Positions 1 to 5,974 are shown, counted from the stretch's first letter. The stretch is DNA of 6,045 nt from Methylococcales bacterium (GCA_024958995.1 JANXGZ010000317.1:1-6045), one strand, 5' to 3'. A program made the numbers and translations. The notes: a model not told the origin generated them from the sequence alone.

Positions 1-1293
1 CACCAGGTCGGCCGAAAAGCCCAGGCAAGCCAGATCCTTGAGTTCGTCTCGAGTCATCGGGCCGGTGGTGTCCTGGGAACCAACGGTGGTCATTCTAGGC
101 TCACAATAGGTTCCGGGGCGCATGCCCTCGACGCCGCAGGCCTTGCCAACCATCTTCTGCGCCAGGGTATAGCCCTTACCAGCGTCGTCGGTCTGCTCGG
201 GACGACGGAAAACGTCAGATGCTGCCAGCCCCAGCGAACGACGCGCCCTTTCCGTCAGGCCACGACCAACAATCAACGGGATCCGGCCACCGGCCTGAAC
301 TTCGTCGAGTAGAACCTCAGTCTTAAGGCCGAATTCGGCAATCACTTCGTCGGAATCGTGTCGCTTCACCTTGCCTTCATAGGGAAAGATATCGATCACG
401 TCACCCATGTTCATGTTGCTGACATCGCATTCAAAAGGCAGGGCACCCGAATCTTCCATCGTATTGAAGAAGATCGGAGCAATCTTGCCGCCGATACAAA
501 CGCCACCGGTTCTCTTGTTCGGGACGTGAGGGATGTCGTTACCCATGTACCACAACACCGAGTTGGTCGCCGATTTCCGCGAAGAGCCCGTTCCAACCAC
601 GTCACCAACGTAAGCGACCGGATGACCCTTCGCTTTCAGTTCGTTGATTTGCTCTTCGGCATTGGTGATTCCTTCACGGGGCATTTTGAACATTGCCTTG
701 GCGTGCAGAGGGATATCCGGACGTGACCAGGCATCCGGCGCTGGCGAAAGGTCATCCGTATTAGTTTCGCCAATGACTTTGAAAACACTCACAGTGATCT
801 TTTCAGGGACCTTGGGCAGACAATTGAACCATTCAGCATTGACCCAGGAGTCCATCACCTGACGGGCGTGGGTATTGCCCGCTTTAGATTTTTCTTCCAC
901 ATCTGAGAAGGCGTCAAAGATCAGCAAGGTATGCGACAGGGCTTCAACAGCTACCGGAGCAAGTTCTTCATCGTCCAGGAGGTCAACCAGAGTTGCGATA
1001 TTGTAGCCGCCAAGCATGGTCCCCAGCAGTTCTGTAGCCCGACGAGCATCCAGGATTGGCGATTGCGTTTCCTTTCTGGCTACAGCCGCTAGAAAACCGG
1101 CCTTTACATAGGCTGCCTCGTCTACTCCCGCCGGGATCCGATCGGCCAAAAGATCAAGGAGAAGCTGTTCTTCCCCGGCCGGAGGATTCTTGACCAGTTC
1201 TACGAGGGCAGCGGTCTGCTCTGCATTCAGGGGTTTGGGGACTACTCCAAGAGCAGCGCGTTCTTCTATGTGATTGCGATATTCTTCTAACAT
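1..1293 (-). CDS. acnB: Aconitate hydratase B, N-terminal half (cut by window edge)
   Basis: AcnB interconverts citrate and isocitrate through cis-aconitate in the TCA cycle (cytoplasm, [4Fe-4S] enzyme), and in this family can also handle 2-methylisocitrate. The 431 codons present run without interruption and match E. coli AcnB (about 865 aa, from memory) almost end to end, starting MLEEYRNHIEERAA. Residues 1-160 are the HEAT-like domain special to AcnB. Residues about 165-370 are the swivel domain, with the ETNTDDLSPAPDAWSRPD segment (Arg191) and GTGSSRKSATN at 234-244, where Ser-Ser-Arg binds substrate. GSQDTTGPMTRDELKDLAC (405-423) opens the catalytic core. The three cluster-binding cysteines lie beyond the window. 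Relative to E. coli a loop near residue 210 is about 7 residues shorter. The ATG at 1291-1293 fits the family start; GGAG sits only 3 nt upstream. It is divergent from the deacetylase gene. Confidence 0.98.
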   Translation of the reverse strand, partial: MLEEYRNHIEERAALGVVPKPLNAEQTAALVELVKNPPAGEEQLLLDLLADRIPAGVDEAAYVKAGFLAAVARKETQSPILDARRATELLGTMLGGYNIATLVDLLDDEELAPVAVEALSHTLLIFDAFSDVEEKSKAGNTHARQVMDSWVNAEWFNCLPKVPEKITVSVFKVIGETNTDDLSPAPDAWSRPDIPLHAKAMFKMPREGITNAEEQINELKAKGHPVAYVGDVVGTGSSRKSATNSVLWYMGNDIPHVPNKRTGGVCIGGKIAPIFFNTMEDSGALPFECDVSNMNMGDVIDIFPYEGKVKRHDSDEVIAEFGLKTEVLLDEVQAGGRIPLIVGRGLTERARRSLGLAASDVFRRPEQTDDAGKGYTLAQKMVGKACGVEGMRPGTYCEPRMTTVGSQDTTGPMTRDELKDLACLGFSADLV

Positions 1294-1317
1294 TGGCTCC
1301 GAATTCTTTTGCATGCG

Positions 1318-1333
1318 AATTAACTGATTAATT
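1318..1333. repeat. AATTAA-N4-TTAATT inverted repeat over the acnB start site
   Basis: A perfect 6-bp inverted repeat with a 4-bp centre (ctga) covers the expected acnB transcription start and overlaps the -10 box by three bases. That is a classic place for a repressor site, but the arms are only A and T in an AT-rich stretch, so chance is a real alternative. No regulator is identified. Confidence 0.3.
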
Positions 1334-1339
1334 ATACCA
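1331..1339 (-). promoter_or_regulatory. acnB promoter, extended -10 box
   Basis: On the minus strand 1339-1331 reads TGGTATAAT: a perfect TATAAT hexamer (1336-1331) preceded by TG-N, the extended -10 signature of sigma-70 promoters. No good -35 lies 16-18 bp upstream, which an extended -10 can tolerate; a TTGTCA on this strand is only 12 bp away. Transcription would start near 1324, giving a leader of about 30 nt before the acnB ATG. The sequence match is direct; activity is inferred. Confidence 0.6.
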
Positions 1340-1345
1340 TTTTCT

Positions 1346-1371
1346 TGTTGACAACACCGGTCCGTTGACAA
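1346..1371. repeat. GTTGACAA direct repeat, 17-bp period, with an 11-bp palindrome
   Basis: GTTGACAA occurs at 1347-1354 and again at 1364-1371, exactly 17 bp apart. The first copy is the core of a perfect odd palindrome TGTTG-a-CAACA (1346-1356); the second keeps GTTG-a-CAA only. Both copies contain TTGACA, the consensus -35 hexamer reading rightwards. The block lies between the two divergent genes, just upstream of the acnB -10, so it could be an operator, a pair of -35 boxes, or both. Confidence 0.4.
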
Positions 1372-1376
1372 ACGAT
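1348..1376 (+). promoter_or_regulatory. Candidate promoter of the deacetylase gene
   Basis: A consensus -35 TTGACA (1348-1353) is followed by an ideal 17-bp spacer and AACGAT (1371-1376). That -10 is weak, matching TATAAT at three positions that include the important second A and last T. The start of transcription would be near 1383, about 48 nt before the ATG at 1431. The second TTGACA (1365-1370) has no usable -10 at 16-18 bp. The poor -10 suggests low or activator-dependent expression. Confidence 0.35.
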
Positions 1377-1430
1377 GAGTCACGCGAAGCGCATTCCCAC
1401 GCATGAAGAACGCAGTAACAGGGCCTGGAA

Positions 1431-2369
1431 ATGACCACCGTAATCTACAGTCACCCCATTTTTCTGAACCACGAAACCGGCCCCGGGCATCCTGAATGCA
1501 CCGACAGGCTGCGGGTCATCCAGTCTGCACTGAAGGCACCCGAGTTCAGCCATGCTATCCGAAAAGAGGCGCCGCGAGGAACAAAGACTCAGATCCTCAG
1601 CACTCATTCCACGGACCATCTCGACCGACTGATGCAAGCGGTTCCTTCCCACGGCCTGATCCGTCTCGACGGTGACACCTTGATGTCCAATCACTCCCTC
1701 GACGCTGCGTTTCACGCTGCGGGAGCCGTATGTGACGCAGTGGACATGGTCATGGCTCGCCAGGCAGACAACGCTTTCTGCGCCGTCCGTCCTCCCGGAC
1801 ATCACGCCGAACGGAACCGGGCAATGGGTTTCTGCCTATTCAACAACATTGCCATCGCAGCAAACCATGCGAGAAATAGGCATTCCATCGAACGAATTGC
1901 CATCGTCGACTTTGATGTCCACCACGGCAACGGGACCCAGGACATTTTCCAGCACCAGACCGGCGTGTTGTATGCATCCAGCCACGAGATGCCTCTTTAC
2001 CCCGGAACCGGAAATAGAAACGAGACCGGGGCCGGCAATCTTTTCAACGTTCCCTTGAGCGCGGGCGCGGATAGCATCGAATTCCGAAACGCCATGAAAG
2101 AAATCATTTTCCCTGCTGTGAATGACTTTCAACCGGAACTACTGCTGGTATCGGCCGGTTTTGACGCGCACTGGGCTGATCCGCTTGCATCGGTCAGACT
2201 GACGGAGGACGATTTCAGATGGATTACCCGGGAACTGCTGCAGATTGCAAATCGGCATTGCTCGGGCCGCCTGGTTTCTACTCTTGAAGGAGGTTATGAC
2301 CTCCAGGCACTGGAAAACAGCACCGCTACACATGTAAGGGAATTGCTGCGGAACGAACTCCAGCCATGA
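1431..2369 (+). CDS. Histone deacetylase family protein, class II-like
   Basis: A 312-residue zinc-dependent amidohydrolase of the arginase/deacetylase fold, predicted to remove acetyl groups from acetyl-lysine, acetylpolyamines or similar amides in the cytoplasm. The whole catalytic set is present: TGPGHPE (16-22), RPPGHHA (120-126) with the His124-His125 pair, GFCLFNN (133-139), DFDVHHGNG (160-168) with zinc ligands Asp162 and His164, SAGFDAHWADPL (241-252) with the third ligand Asp245, and LEGGYD (285-290) with the catalytic Tyr289. Length is normal for bacterial members and no key residue is missing. The EGGY form is class II-like. Leu252 after Asp-Pro resembles lysine deacetylases of the HDAC6 type rather than the Glu I recall in the polyamine-specific HDAC10, so a lysine-type substrate is weakly favoured; this is inference. 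ATG 1431 has AGGG (1420-1423) 7 nt upstream. AcuC-like acetoin-utilisation proteins are relatives, but no acetoin genes are nearby. It stands alone on its strand, divergent from acnB. Confidence 0.95.
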   Translation: MTTVIYSHPIFLNHETGPGHPECTDRLRVIQSALKAPEFSHAIRKEAPRGTKTQILSTHSTDHLDRLMQAVPSHGLIRLDGDTLMSNHSLDAAFHAAGAVCDAVDMVMARQADNAFCAVRPPGHHAERNRAMGFCLFNNIAIAANHARNRHSIERIAIVDFDVHHGNGTQDIFQHQTGVLYASSHEMPLYPGTGNRNETGAGNLFNVPLSAGADSIEFRNAMKEIIFPAVNDFQPELLLVSAGFDAHWADPLASVRLTEDDFRWITRELLQIANRHCSGRLVSTLEGGYDLQALENSTATHVRELLRNELQP

Positions 2370-2394
2370 CCCGGGCAACGGCAGTTACCCGCAA

Positions 2395-2661
2395 TCAGTC
2401 TTCCGCCTTGAGCCGGACAACGATATTGGACAGAGAAACATCTTTCACATCCGAGATATCGAGTTGAAGCAAAACCTCGCTGGATAACCCGAAACGATCA
2501 CCTGATTAAAACGCTATACCCAGGTGATTATAATCCATCCAGTCAGCAGACCAGGATCGACTCCTGGCCAGGAACCGCAAGGAGCCCGCACGCTTTACGC
2601 TCACCGTCAGATTACTGTGTACGTACCGGACCTTTTGTCAAAGCTCTTCCAGACCGTTCAT
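2395..2661 (-). pseudogene. Decayed PilZ-like (c-di-GMP receptor) gene with two internal stops
   Basis: One minus-strand frame reads as protein across 89 codons, broken by TGA at 2638-2640 and TAA at 2506-2508 and ending at TGA 2395-2397. The pieces are MNGLEEL, then 43 residues starting QKVRYVHSNLTVSVKRAG and ending DWMDYNHLGIAF, then 36 residues starting SGDRFGLSSEVLLQLDISD and ending NIVVRLKAED. PilZ domains bind cyclic di-GMP through an N-terminal RxxxR and a later [D/N]-x-S-x-x-G. Here DYNHLG fits D-x-[S/N]-x-x-G. If the first TGA was once CGA, the text reads RQKVR, an exact RxxxR at the right place. The TAA is likewise one C-to-T change from CAA (Gln). The alternation of hydrophobic strands also fits a PilZ beta-barrel, but the C-terminus is short, ending 25 bp from the convergent deacetylase stop. 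PilZ assignment is by eye; a chance open frame is the main alternative. Confidence 0.5.
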
Positions 2662-2744
2662 TCCACCCGTCACCTTTTAACCAGATTGCGCTTGTGAAAT
2701 CAACGCCCCCTCTCTACATCACACATGCCTTTGCAGCAATCCAT

Positions 2745-2773
2745 CCCGACCCATTGAGTCAACCCCCCAACCC
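2745..2773 (-). other. G-rich tract with four G-runs (possible quadruplex)
   Basis: On the minus strand four runs of three or more G occur: 2773-2771, 2768-2763 (six G), 2752-2750 and 2747-2745. The connecting loops are 2, 10 and 2 nt, and the 10-nt loop contains the small palindrome TTGA-c-TCAA. The middle loop exceeds the usual 7-nt rule, so a quadruplex is only possible. It lies in the 190-bp gap between the lipoprotein gene and the PilZ-like remnant, where I see no gene. Confidence 0.25.
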
Positions 2774-2828
2774 ATAGGCTCTGAGTATTTCCAGCAATCT
2801 CAGGCTTTCCTGATTCCACTGACTCAAT
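2753..2828. repeat. ATTGAGTCA / TGACTCAAT inverted repeat pair
   Basis: ATTGAGTCA at 2753-2761 is the exact reverse complement of TGACTCAAT at 2820-2828, with 58 bp between. The nearer arm begins 24 bp past the lipoprotein stop codon. Within the interval TCAGG-cttt-CCTGA forms a further 5-bp stem. There is no following T-run on either strand, so a simple terminator is not supported; a long-range RNA stem or paired binding sites are possible. Confidence 0.3.
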
Positions 2829-2851
2829 CAAACGACTGGTCAGCCGGTTCA

Positions 2852-3055
2852 TCAGATCGGGATGTCATCAACTTTGTCGGCTACCTCGTCGATTGCGTCA
2901 TGAGCCGTATTGCCCACCACGGGGAAGAACGAAAGAGCGGCTCCACCCAACCGCATCGGGGCCGTAACCACTTTGGTTAAAAAGCAGCTTTGAAGCAGCA
3001 CCGGTATACAACACAACAGAATAAGGCGCCCGGCTTTCTTAAGTTGCGTCATCAT
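2852..3055 (-). CDS. Small predicted lipoprotein, 67 aa
   Basis: The sequence shows a lipoprotein precursor: basic N-terminus (Lys6, Lys7, Arg10), hydrophobic stretch LILLCCIPVLL (11-21) and lipobox LQSC, giving lipidated Cys24 and a 44-residue mature peptide. Position +2 is Phe, not Asp, so outer-membrane sorting is expected. The mature part has a short conserved-looking segment LTKVVTAPMRLGGAALSF (26-43), then PVVGNTAHDAID and an acidic tail with several Asp. I recall similar tiny lipoproteins annotated only as domains of unknown function in Pseudomonas-like bacteria, but cannot name a function. Two adjacent ATG codons (3053-3055 and 3050-3052) could start it; neither has a strong ribosome binding site. 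It lies 111 bp downstream of metZ on the same strand and may be read from that transcript or from its own unseen promoter. Confidence 0.8.
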   Translation of the reverse strand: MMTQLKKAGRLILLCCIPVLLQSCFLTKVVTAPMRLGGAALSFFPVVGNTAHDAIDEVADKVDDIPI

Positions 3056-3117
3056 ATTTTAGTCTTGCGGCTTGAAAAAATAAATCTAAGTCCCCCGCCA
3101 GACGAGGATCACTCATC

Positions 3118-3147
3118 GTCAATGAAACTTCGACGCCGTCCATTGAC
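3118..3147. repeat. GTCAATG-N16-CATTGAC inverted repeat downstream of metZ
   Basis: Perfect 7-bp arms (3118-3124 and 3141-3147) enclose 16 bp, starting 20 bp past the metZ stop in the direction of transcription. A T-rich run on the minus strand (TTTATTTTTTC, 3083-3073) lies about 35 bp further on, too far for a standard intrinsic terminator. It may stabilise the metZ 3' end or attenuate reading into the lipoprotein gene. Confidence 0.3.
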
Positions 3148-3166
3148 CTTGTGACAACCTGGAGAA

Positions 3167-4351
3167 TCAACCTAAACCTGTTTCGAGATCGCTCTCTATG
3201 TCATCCACTGACTCCAGCCCGACCGCGATTCGAACCAATCCATCAGTAATCCCCGCTGCGGCCCTTTCTTCATTAGACAGGCGGCCGTGCGTAGTCGTGG
3301 CCGGGTGGGTAATCGTGGTTTTAGTGTCACCCAGGTTAGCAGTGATCGACAGCAGCCTGGTGGCGTCGATCAGCTTCCATGCAGCGTCTTTTCCGCCCTG
3401 CAATTCGAAACTCAAAACACCGCCAGCCCCCATCTGCTGCTCACAGGCCAACGCGTACTGGGGATGGGAATGCAAGCCCGGGTAATAGACCCTGCTGATT
3501 TGGGACCGGTTCTCAAGCCAGTGAGCCAGGCGCATTGCATTTTCACAATGTGCTTTCATCCGCACCGGCAAGGTTTCCAGCCCAGATAGAAAGACCCATG
3601 CATTGAAAGGGCTCATCGTCGGGCCGCCAGTCCTGAGAAACGGGTACAGGTATTGTTCGATCAGGTCATCGGACCCGACAATTGCCCCACCAATGCAGCG
3701 TCCCTGGCCATCCAGGTACTTCGTTGCCGAATGAACCACGAGATCAGCGCCAAGTTCCAGCGGCCTCTGAAGGACCGGGGTACAAAAGACATTGTCGACC
3801 ACCAGCAGACTGCCATGAGAATGCGCAAGATCGGCCAAGGCACGAATGTCGACAATCTCGGTCAATGGATTTGATGGTGTTTCGATATAAAGAAACCGGG
3901 TCTGCGGTCTTATTGCGTCTTGCCAGGCTTGCAGATCGGTCAATTCAACGAAACTGGTTTCGACCGCAAACTTTGCAAAAAAGTTCTGGAACAAGAGGAC
4001 CGTGTTGCCGAAGACACTTCGCGAGCAAACCACATGGTCTCCTGCCTTGAGCAAGCCCATTCCCAGCGCCGTAATCGCCGCCATTCCCGAAGACACCGCC
4101 AGGCAGCGCTCCCCACCTTCCATGGCAGCAAGACGTCGCTCGAAAGTTCGCACTGTCGGATTAGTAAACCTCGAATAGATATTTCCGGGCACCCGACCGG
4201 AAAAACGCTCGGCCGCATCAGCGGCACTGTCAAATACGTAACTGGATGTTACGAAAATCGGATCACTGTGTTCCGATTCCCCCGTTCTTTCCTGCCCTGC
4301 ACGGACTGCATGGGTATCAATTGACTGGTCTGGACGCTCAAACTTGCTCAA
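3167..4351 (-). CDS. metZ: O-succinylhomoserine sulfhydrylase (PLP enzyme)
   Basis: MetZ makes homocysteine directly from O-succinylhomoserine and sulfide in methionine synthesis (cytoplasm, usually tetrameric). The 394-residue product is a complete Cys/Met-metabolism PLP enzyme, close to the roughly 403 aa of Pseudomonas MetZ. Seen in order: THAVRAGQERT near 13, TSSYVF (35-40), NIYSRFTNPT with Tyr59 and Arg61 that contact cofactor phosphate in the neighbouring subunit, SSGMAAI (87-93), VVDN with Asp186, HSATKYLDGQGRCIGG with the PLP lysine Lys211, GDTKTTITHPATTTHGRLS near 341-359, and RIAVGLE with the carboxylate-binding Arg374. GQGRCIGG is the MetZ pattern, unlike cystathionine gamma-synthase. 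No ATG lies upstream of the conserved part. TTG at 4349-4351 is chosen because AAGGA sits 7 nt before it and it gives the family N-terminus; TTG at 4430-4432 would add 27 residues with no family match. It follows purF by 111 bp, same strand. Confidence 0.93.
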   Translation of the reverse strand: MSKFERPDQSIDTHAVRAGQERTGESEHSDPIFVTSSYVFDSAADAAERFSGRVPGNIYSRFTNPTVRTFERRLAAMEGGERCLAVSSGMAAITALGMGLLKAGDHVVCSRSVFGNTVLLFQNFFAKFAVETSFVELTDLQAWQDAIRPQTRFLYIETPSNPLTEIVDIRALADLAHSHGSLLVVDNVFCTPVLQRPLELGADLVVHSATKYLDGQGRCIGGAIVGSDDLIEQYLYPFLRTGGPTMSPFNAWVFLSGLETLPVRMKAHCENAMRLAHWLENRSQISRVYYPGLHSHPQYALACEQQMGAGGVLSFELQGGKDAAWKLIDATRLLSITANLGDTKTTITHPATTTHGRLSNEERAAAGITDGLVRIAVGLESVDDIESDLETGLG

Positions 4352-4358
4352 CGATTTA

Positions 4359-4363
4359 TCCTT
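4359..4363 (-). promoter_or_regulatory. metZ ribosome binding site (fixes the TTG start)
   Basis: AAGGA on the minus strand is followed by a 7-nt spacer and TTG at 4351-4349. It is the best Shine-Dalgarno match near the metZ N-terminus and decides between the two TTG candidates. The farther one (4430-4432) has only a partial CAGG. Confidence 0.7.
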
Positions 4364-4462
4364 GTCATCTAGTGTTTTCGATACCTGTAATCGGTACGCC
4401 CTCAATGAGGCGATTATCCGGTCATCTGCCAATGTCGGCCTGCCAGCAGACCGCGTACGAAA

Positions 4463-5974
4463 CTAGACCGCATTGTGCAGATCAATCCCGTGTTCGTCCG
4501 GCATTCCTGAAAACCTGACCTTGTCATTCCGACGGTTCTCCAAGCTATCAAGATACTCCCTGGTTACACCACCGGTTACATATTCATTGCTGAAGCAGGA
4601 AGTATCGAAATGACGGATGGTCGAGTTCTTGTGACGCACGGAATCGATCAGGTCCTGGAGACCTTGATAGATAATCCAGTCCGCCCCGATCTCTTGCTGC
4701 ACTTCCTCTTCGCTTCGACCATGAGCAATCAGTTCGGCCGCGGTGGGCATATCAATTCCGTAGACGTTAGGATAGCGTACCGGTGGAGAAGCCGAGGCAA
4801 AATAAACCTTTTTCGCTCCCGCATCACGGGCCATCTGGATGATCTGTCCCGAGGTCGTACCCCGAACGATTGAATCATCGACCAGCAGCACATTTTTGCC
4901 CCGGAACTCGAGGTCAATCGCGTTCAGCTTCCTGCGTACCGATTTTGTCCGGGCCTGCTGGCCGGGCATGATGAACGTACGACCAATATAGCGATTCTTG
5001 ATAAAACCCTCGCGGTACTTCACCCCGAGTACGGTGGCCAGCTGAAGAGCGGTGGTTCGACTGGTATCGGGTATGGGGATCACCACATCGATATCATGAC
5101 CCGGCCGGGTCCTCATAATCCTTGCGGCCAGCTTTTCACCCATCCTCAGACGAGACTTGTAAACCGAGATACCATCGATAATCGAATCCGGTCTTGCCAA
5201 ATAGACGTATTCGAAAATACACGGGCAGTGGTCTACGGTTTCGGCACACTGCCGGCTGTGCAAAACCCCGTTCTTCTCAATGAACACTGCTTCACCTGGT
5301 TGGATATCCCTAACCAGACTGAATCCAAGGACGTCCAAAGCAACACTTTCGGAAGCAATGATATGGTCCATTTTTCCCTCGGCAGATTCCCGTTCACCGA
5401 TCACAACCGGTCTGATTCCATTCGGGTCCCGGAAACCCAGAATTCCAAATCCGGTAATCATAACAACGACCGCGTAGGCCCCTTTGCAACGCTGGTGCAC
5501 GGCCGATACCGCACGGAATACATCATCAACATCGAGACGCATTTTGCCGAGGTGCTGAAGTTCATGGGCAAAAACGTTCAGCAGAACCTCTGAATCCGAA
5601 TCCGTGTTAATGTGCCTTTGTTCGTCTTCGAACAGTTCCTGCTTCAATGATTCCGCATTGATCAGGTTACCGTTATGGGCCAGGGTAATCCCGAAGGGAG
5701 AGTTGACATAAAAAGGCTGGGCTTCGGCACTGTTTTCGCAACCCGCGGTCGGGTAACGGACATGGGCAATTCCCATGTTCCCGGACAACTGCTCCATATG
5801 ACGACTCTGAAAGACATCTCTCACCAGCCCGCTATTCTTCCTCAGGTGTAGCCGCCCACCCTCACCAGTCACCATACCGGCGGCGTCCTGTCCTCGGTGC
5901 TGAAGGACCGTTAATGCCTCGTAAAGGTCATTTTTTACGGGTTCACTTGAAACAATACCTGCAATGCCACACAT
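4463..5974 (-). CDS. purF: Amidophosphoribosyltransferase (glutamine PRPP amidotransferase)
   Basis: PurF carries out the first committed step of purine synthesis: PRPP plus glutamine gives 5-phosphoribosylamine, glutamate and pyrophosphate. The 503 residues match the E. coli enzyme (505 aa) throughout. The N-terminal nucleophile glutaminase has Cys2 directly after Met1 (MCGIAGIVSS), so there is no propeptide as in the Bacillus type. It continues with HRGQDAAG (26-33), HVRYPTAG (71-78, Arg73), HNGNLIN (100-106) and NTDSDSE (123-129). The phosphoribosyltransferase half has EYVYLARPDS (255-264), the flexible loop NRYIGRTFIMPGQQ (327-340), the PRPP loop VLLVDDSIVRGTTSG (362-376, Asp366-Asp367) and ASPPVRYPNVYGIDMP (395-410). 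The start is certain because Cys2 must become N-terminal. The upstream leader (5975-6045) has no clear ribosome binding site or promoter, which suggests reading from an upstream gene (cvpA in related genomes) outside the window. Confidence 0.97.
   Translation of the reverse strand: MCGIAGIVSSEPVKNDLYEALTVLQHRGQDAAGMVTGEGGRLHLRKNSGLVRDVFQSRHMEQLSGNMGIAHVRYPTAGCENSAEAQPFYVNSPFGITLAHNGNLINAESLKQELFEDEQRHINTDSDSEVLLNVFAHELQHLGKMRLDVDDVFRAVSAVHQRCKGAYAVVVMITGFGILGFRDPNGIRPVVIGERESAEGKMDHIIASESVALDVLGFSLVRDIQPGEAVFIEKNGVLHSRQCAETVDHCPCIFEYVYLARPDSIIDGISVYKSRLRMGEKLAARIMRTRPGHDIDVVIPIPDTSRTTALQLATVLGVKYREGFIKNRYIGRTFIMPGQQARTKSVRRKLNAIDLEFRGKNVLLVDDSIVRGTTSGQIIQMARDAGAKKVYFASASPPVRYPNVYGIDMPTAAELIAHGRSEEEVQQEIGADWIIYQGLQDLIDSVRHKNSTIRHFDTSCFSNEYVTGGVTREYLDSLENRRNDKVRFSGMPDEHGIDLHNAV

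Noticed and set aside
358..862. Plus-strand open frames at 358-726 and 644-862.
   Set aside because: They lie entirely opposite highly conserved acnB codons and look like no known protein; they are antisense shadows.
1380..1805. A 141-codon minus-strand open frame opposite the deacetylase N-terminal half.
   Set aside because: It mirrors a strongly conserved enzyme on the other strand and has no motif of its own.
2372..2391. Imperfect hairpin CGGG-c-AAC / GTT-a-CCCG just after the deacetylase stop, considered as a terminator.
   Set aside because: It has an internal mismatch and no T-run follows on either strand, so terminator function is not supported.
2497..2528. ATCACCTG-N16-CAGGTGAT inverted repeat with a TATAAT-like palindrome (2526-2535) beside it, considered as a promoter plus operator.
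   Set aside because: No -35 at suitable spacing on either strand, no gene in position to use it, and it spans the TAA inside the PilZ-like remnant.
2551..2573. CCAGGA-tcgac-TCCTGG-CCAGGA, a stack of palindromic hexamers resembling a REP or operator element.
   Set aside because: It lies inside the PilZ-like frame, where it encodes part of RFLARSRSWS, has a single occurrence in the window, and is more simply coding-derived.
4382..4403. TTGAGG-N16-TATCGA on the minus strand as an internal metZ promoter.
   Set aside because: Both hexamers are poor matches. The 111-bp gap could still hold a promoter, but this one is not convincing.
5096..5593. A 165-codon plus-strand open frame opposite purF.
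   Set aside because: It is antisense to conserved PurF sequence, has no ribosome binding site of note and no recognisable protein features.
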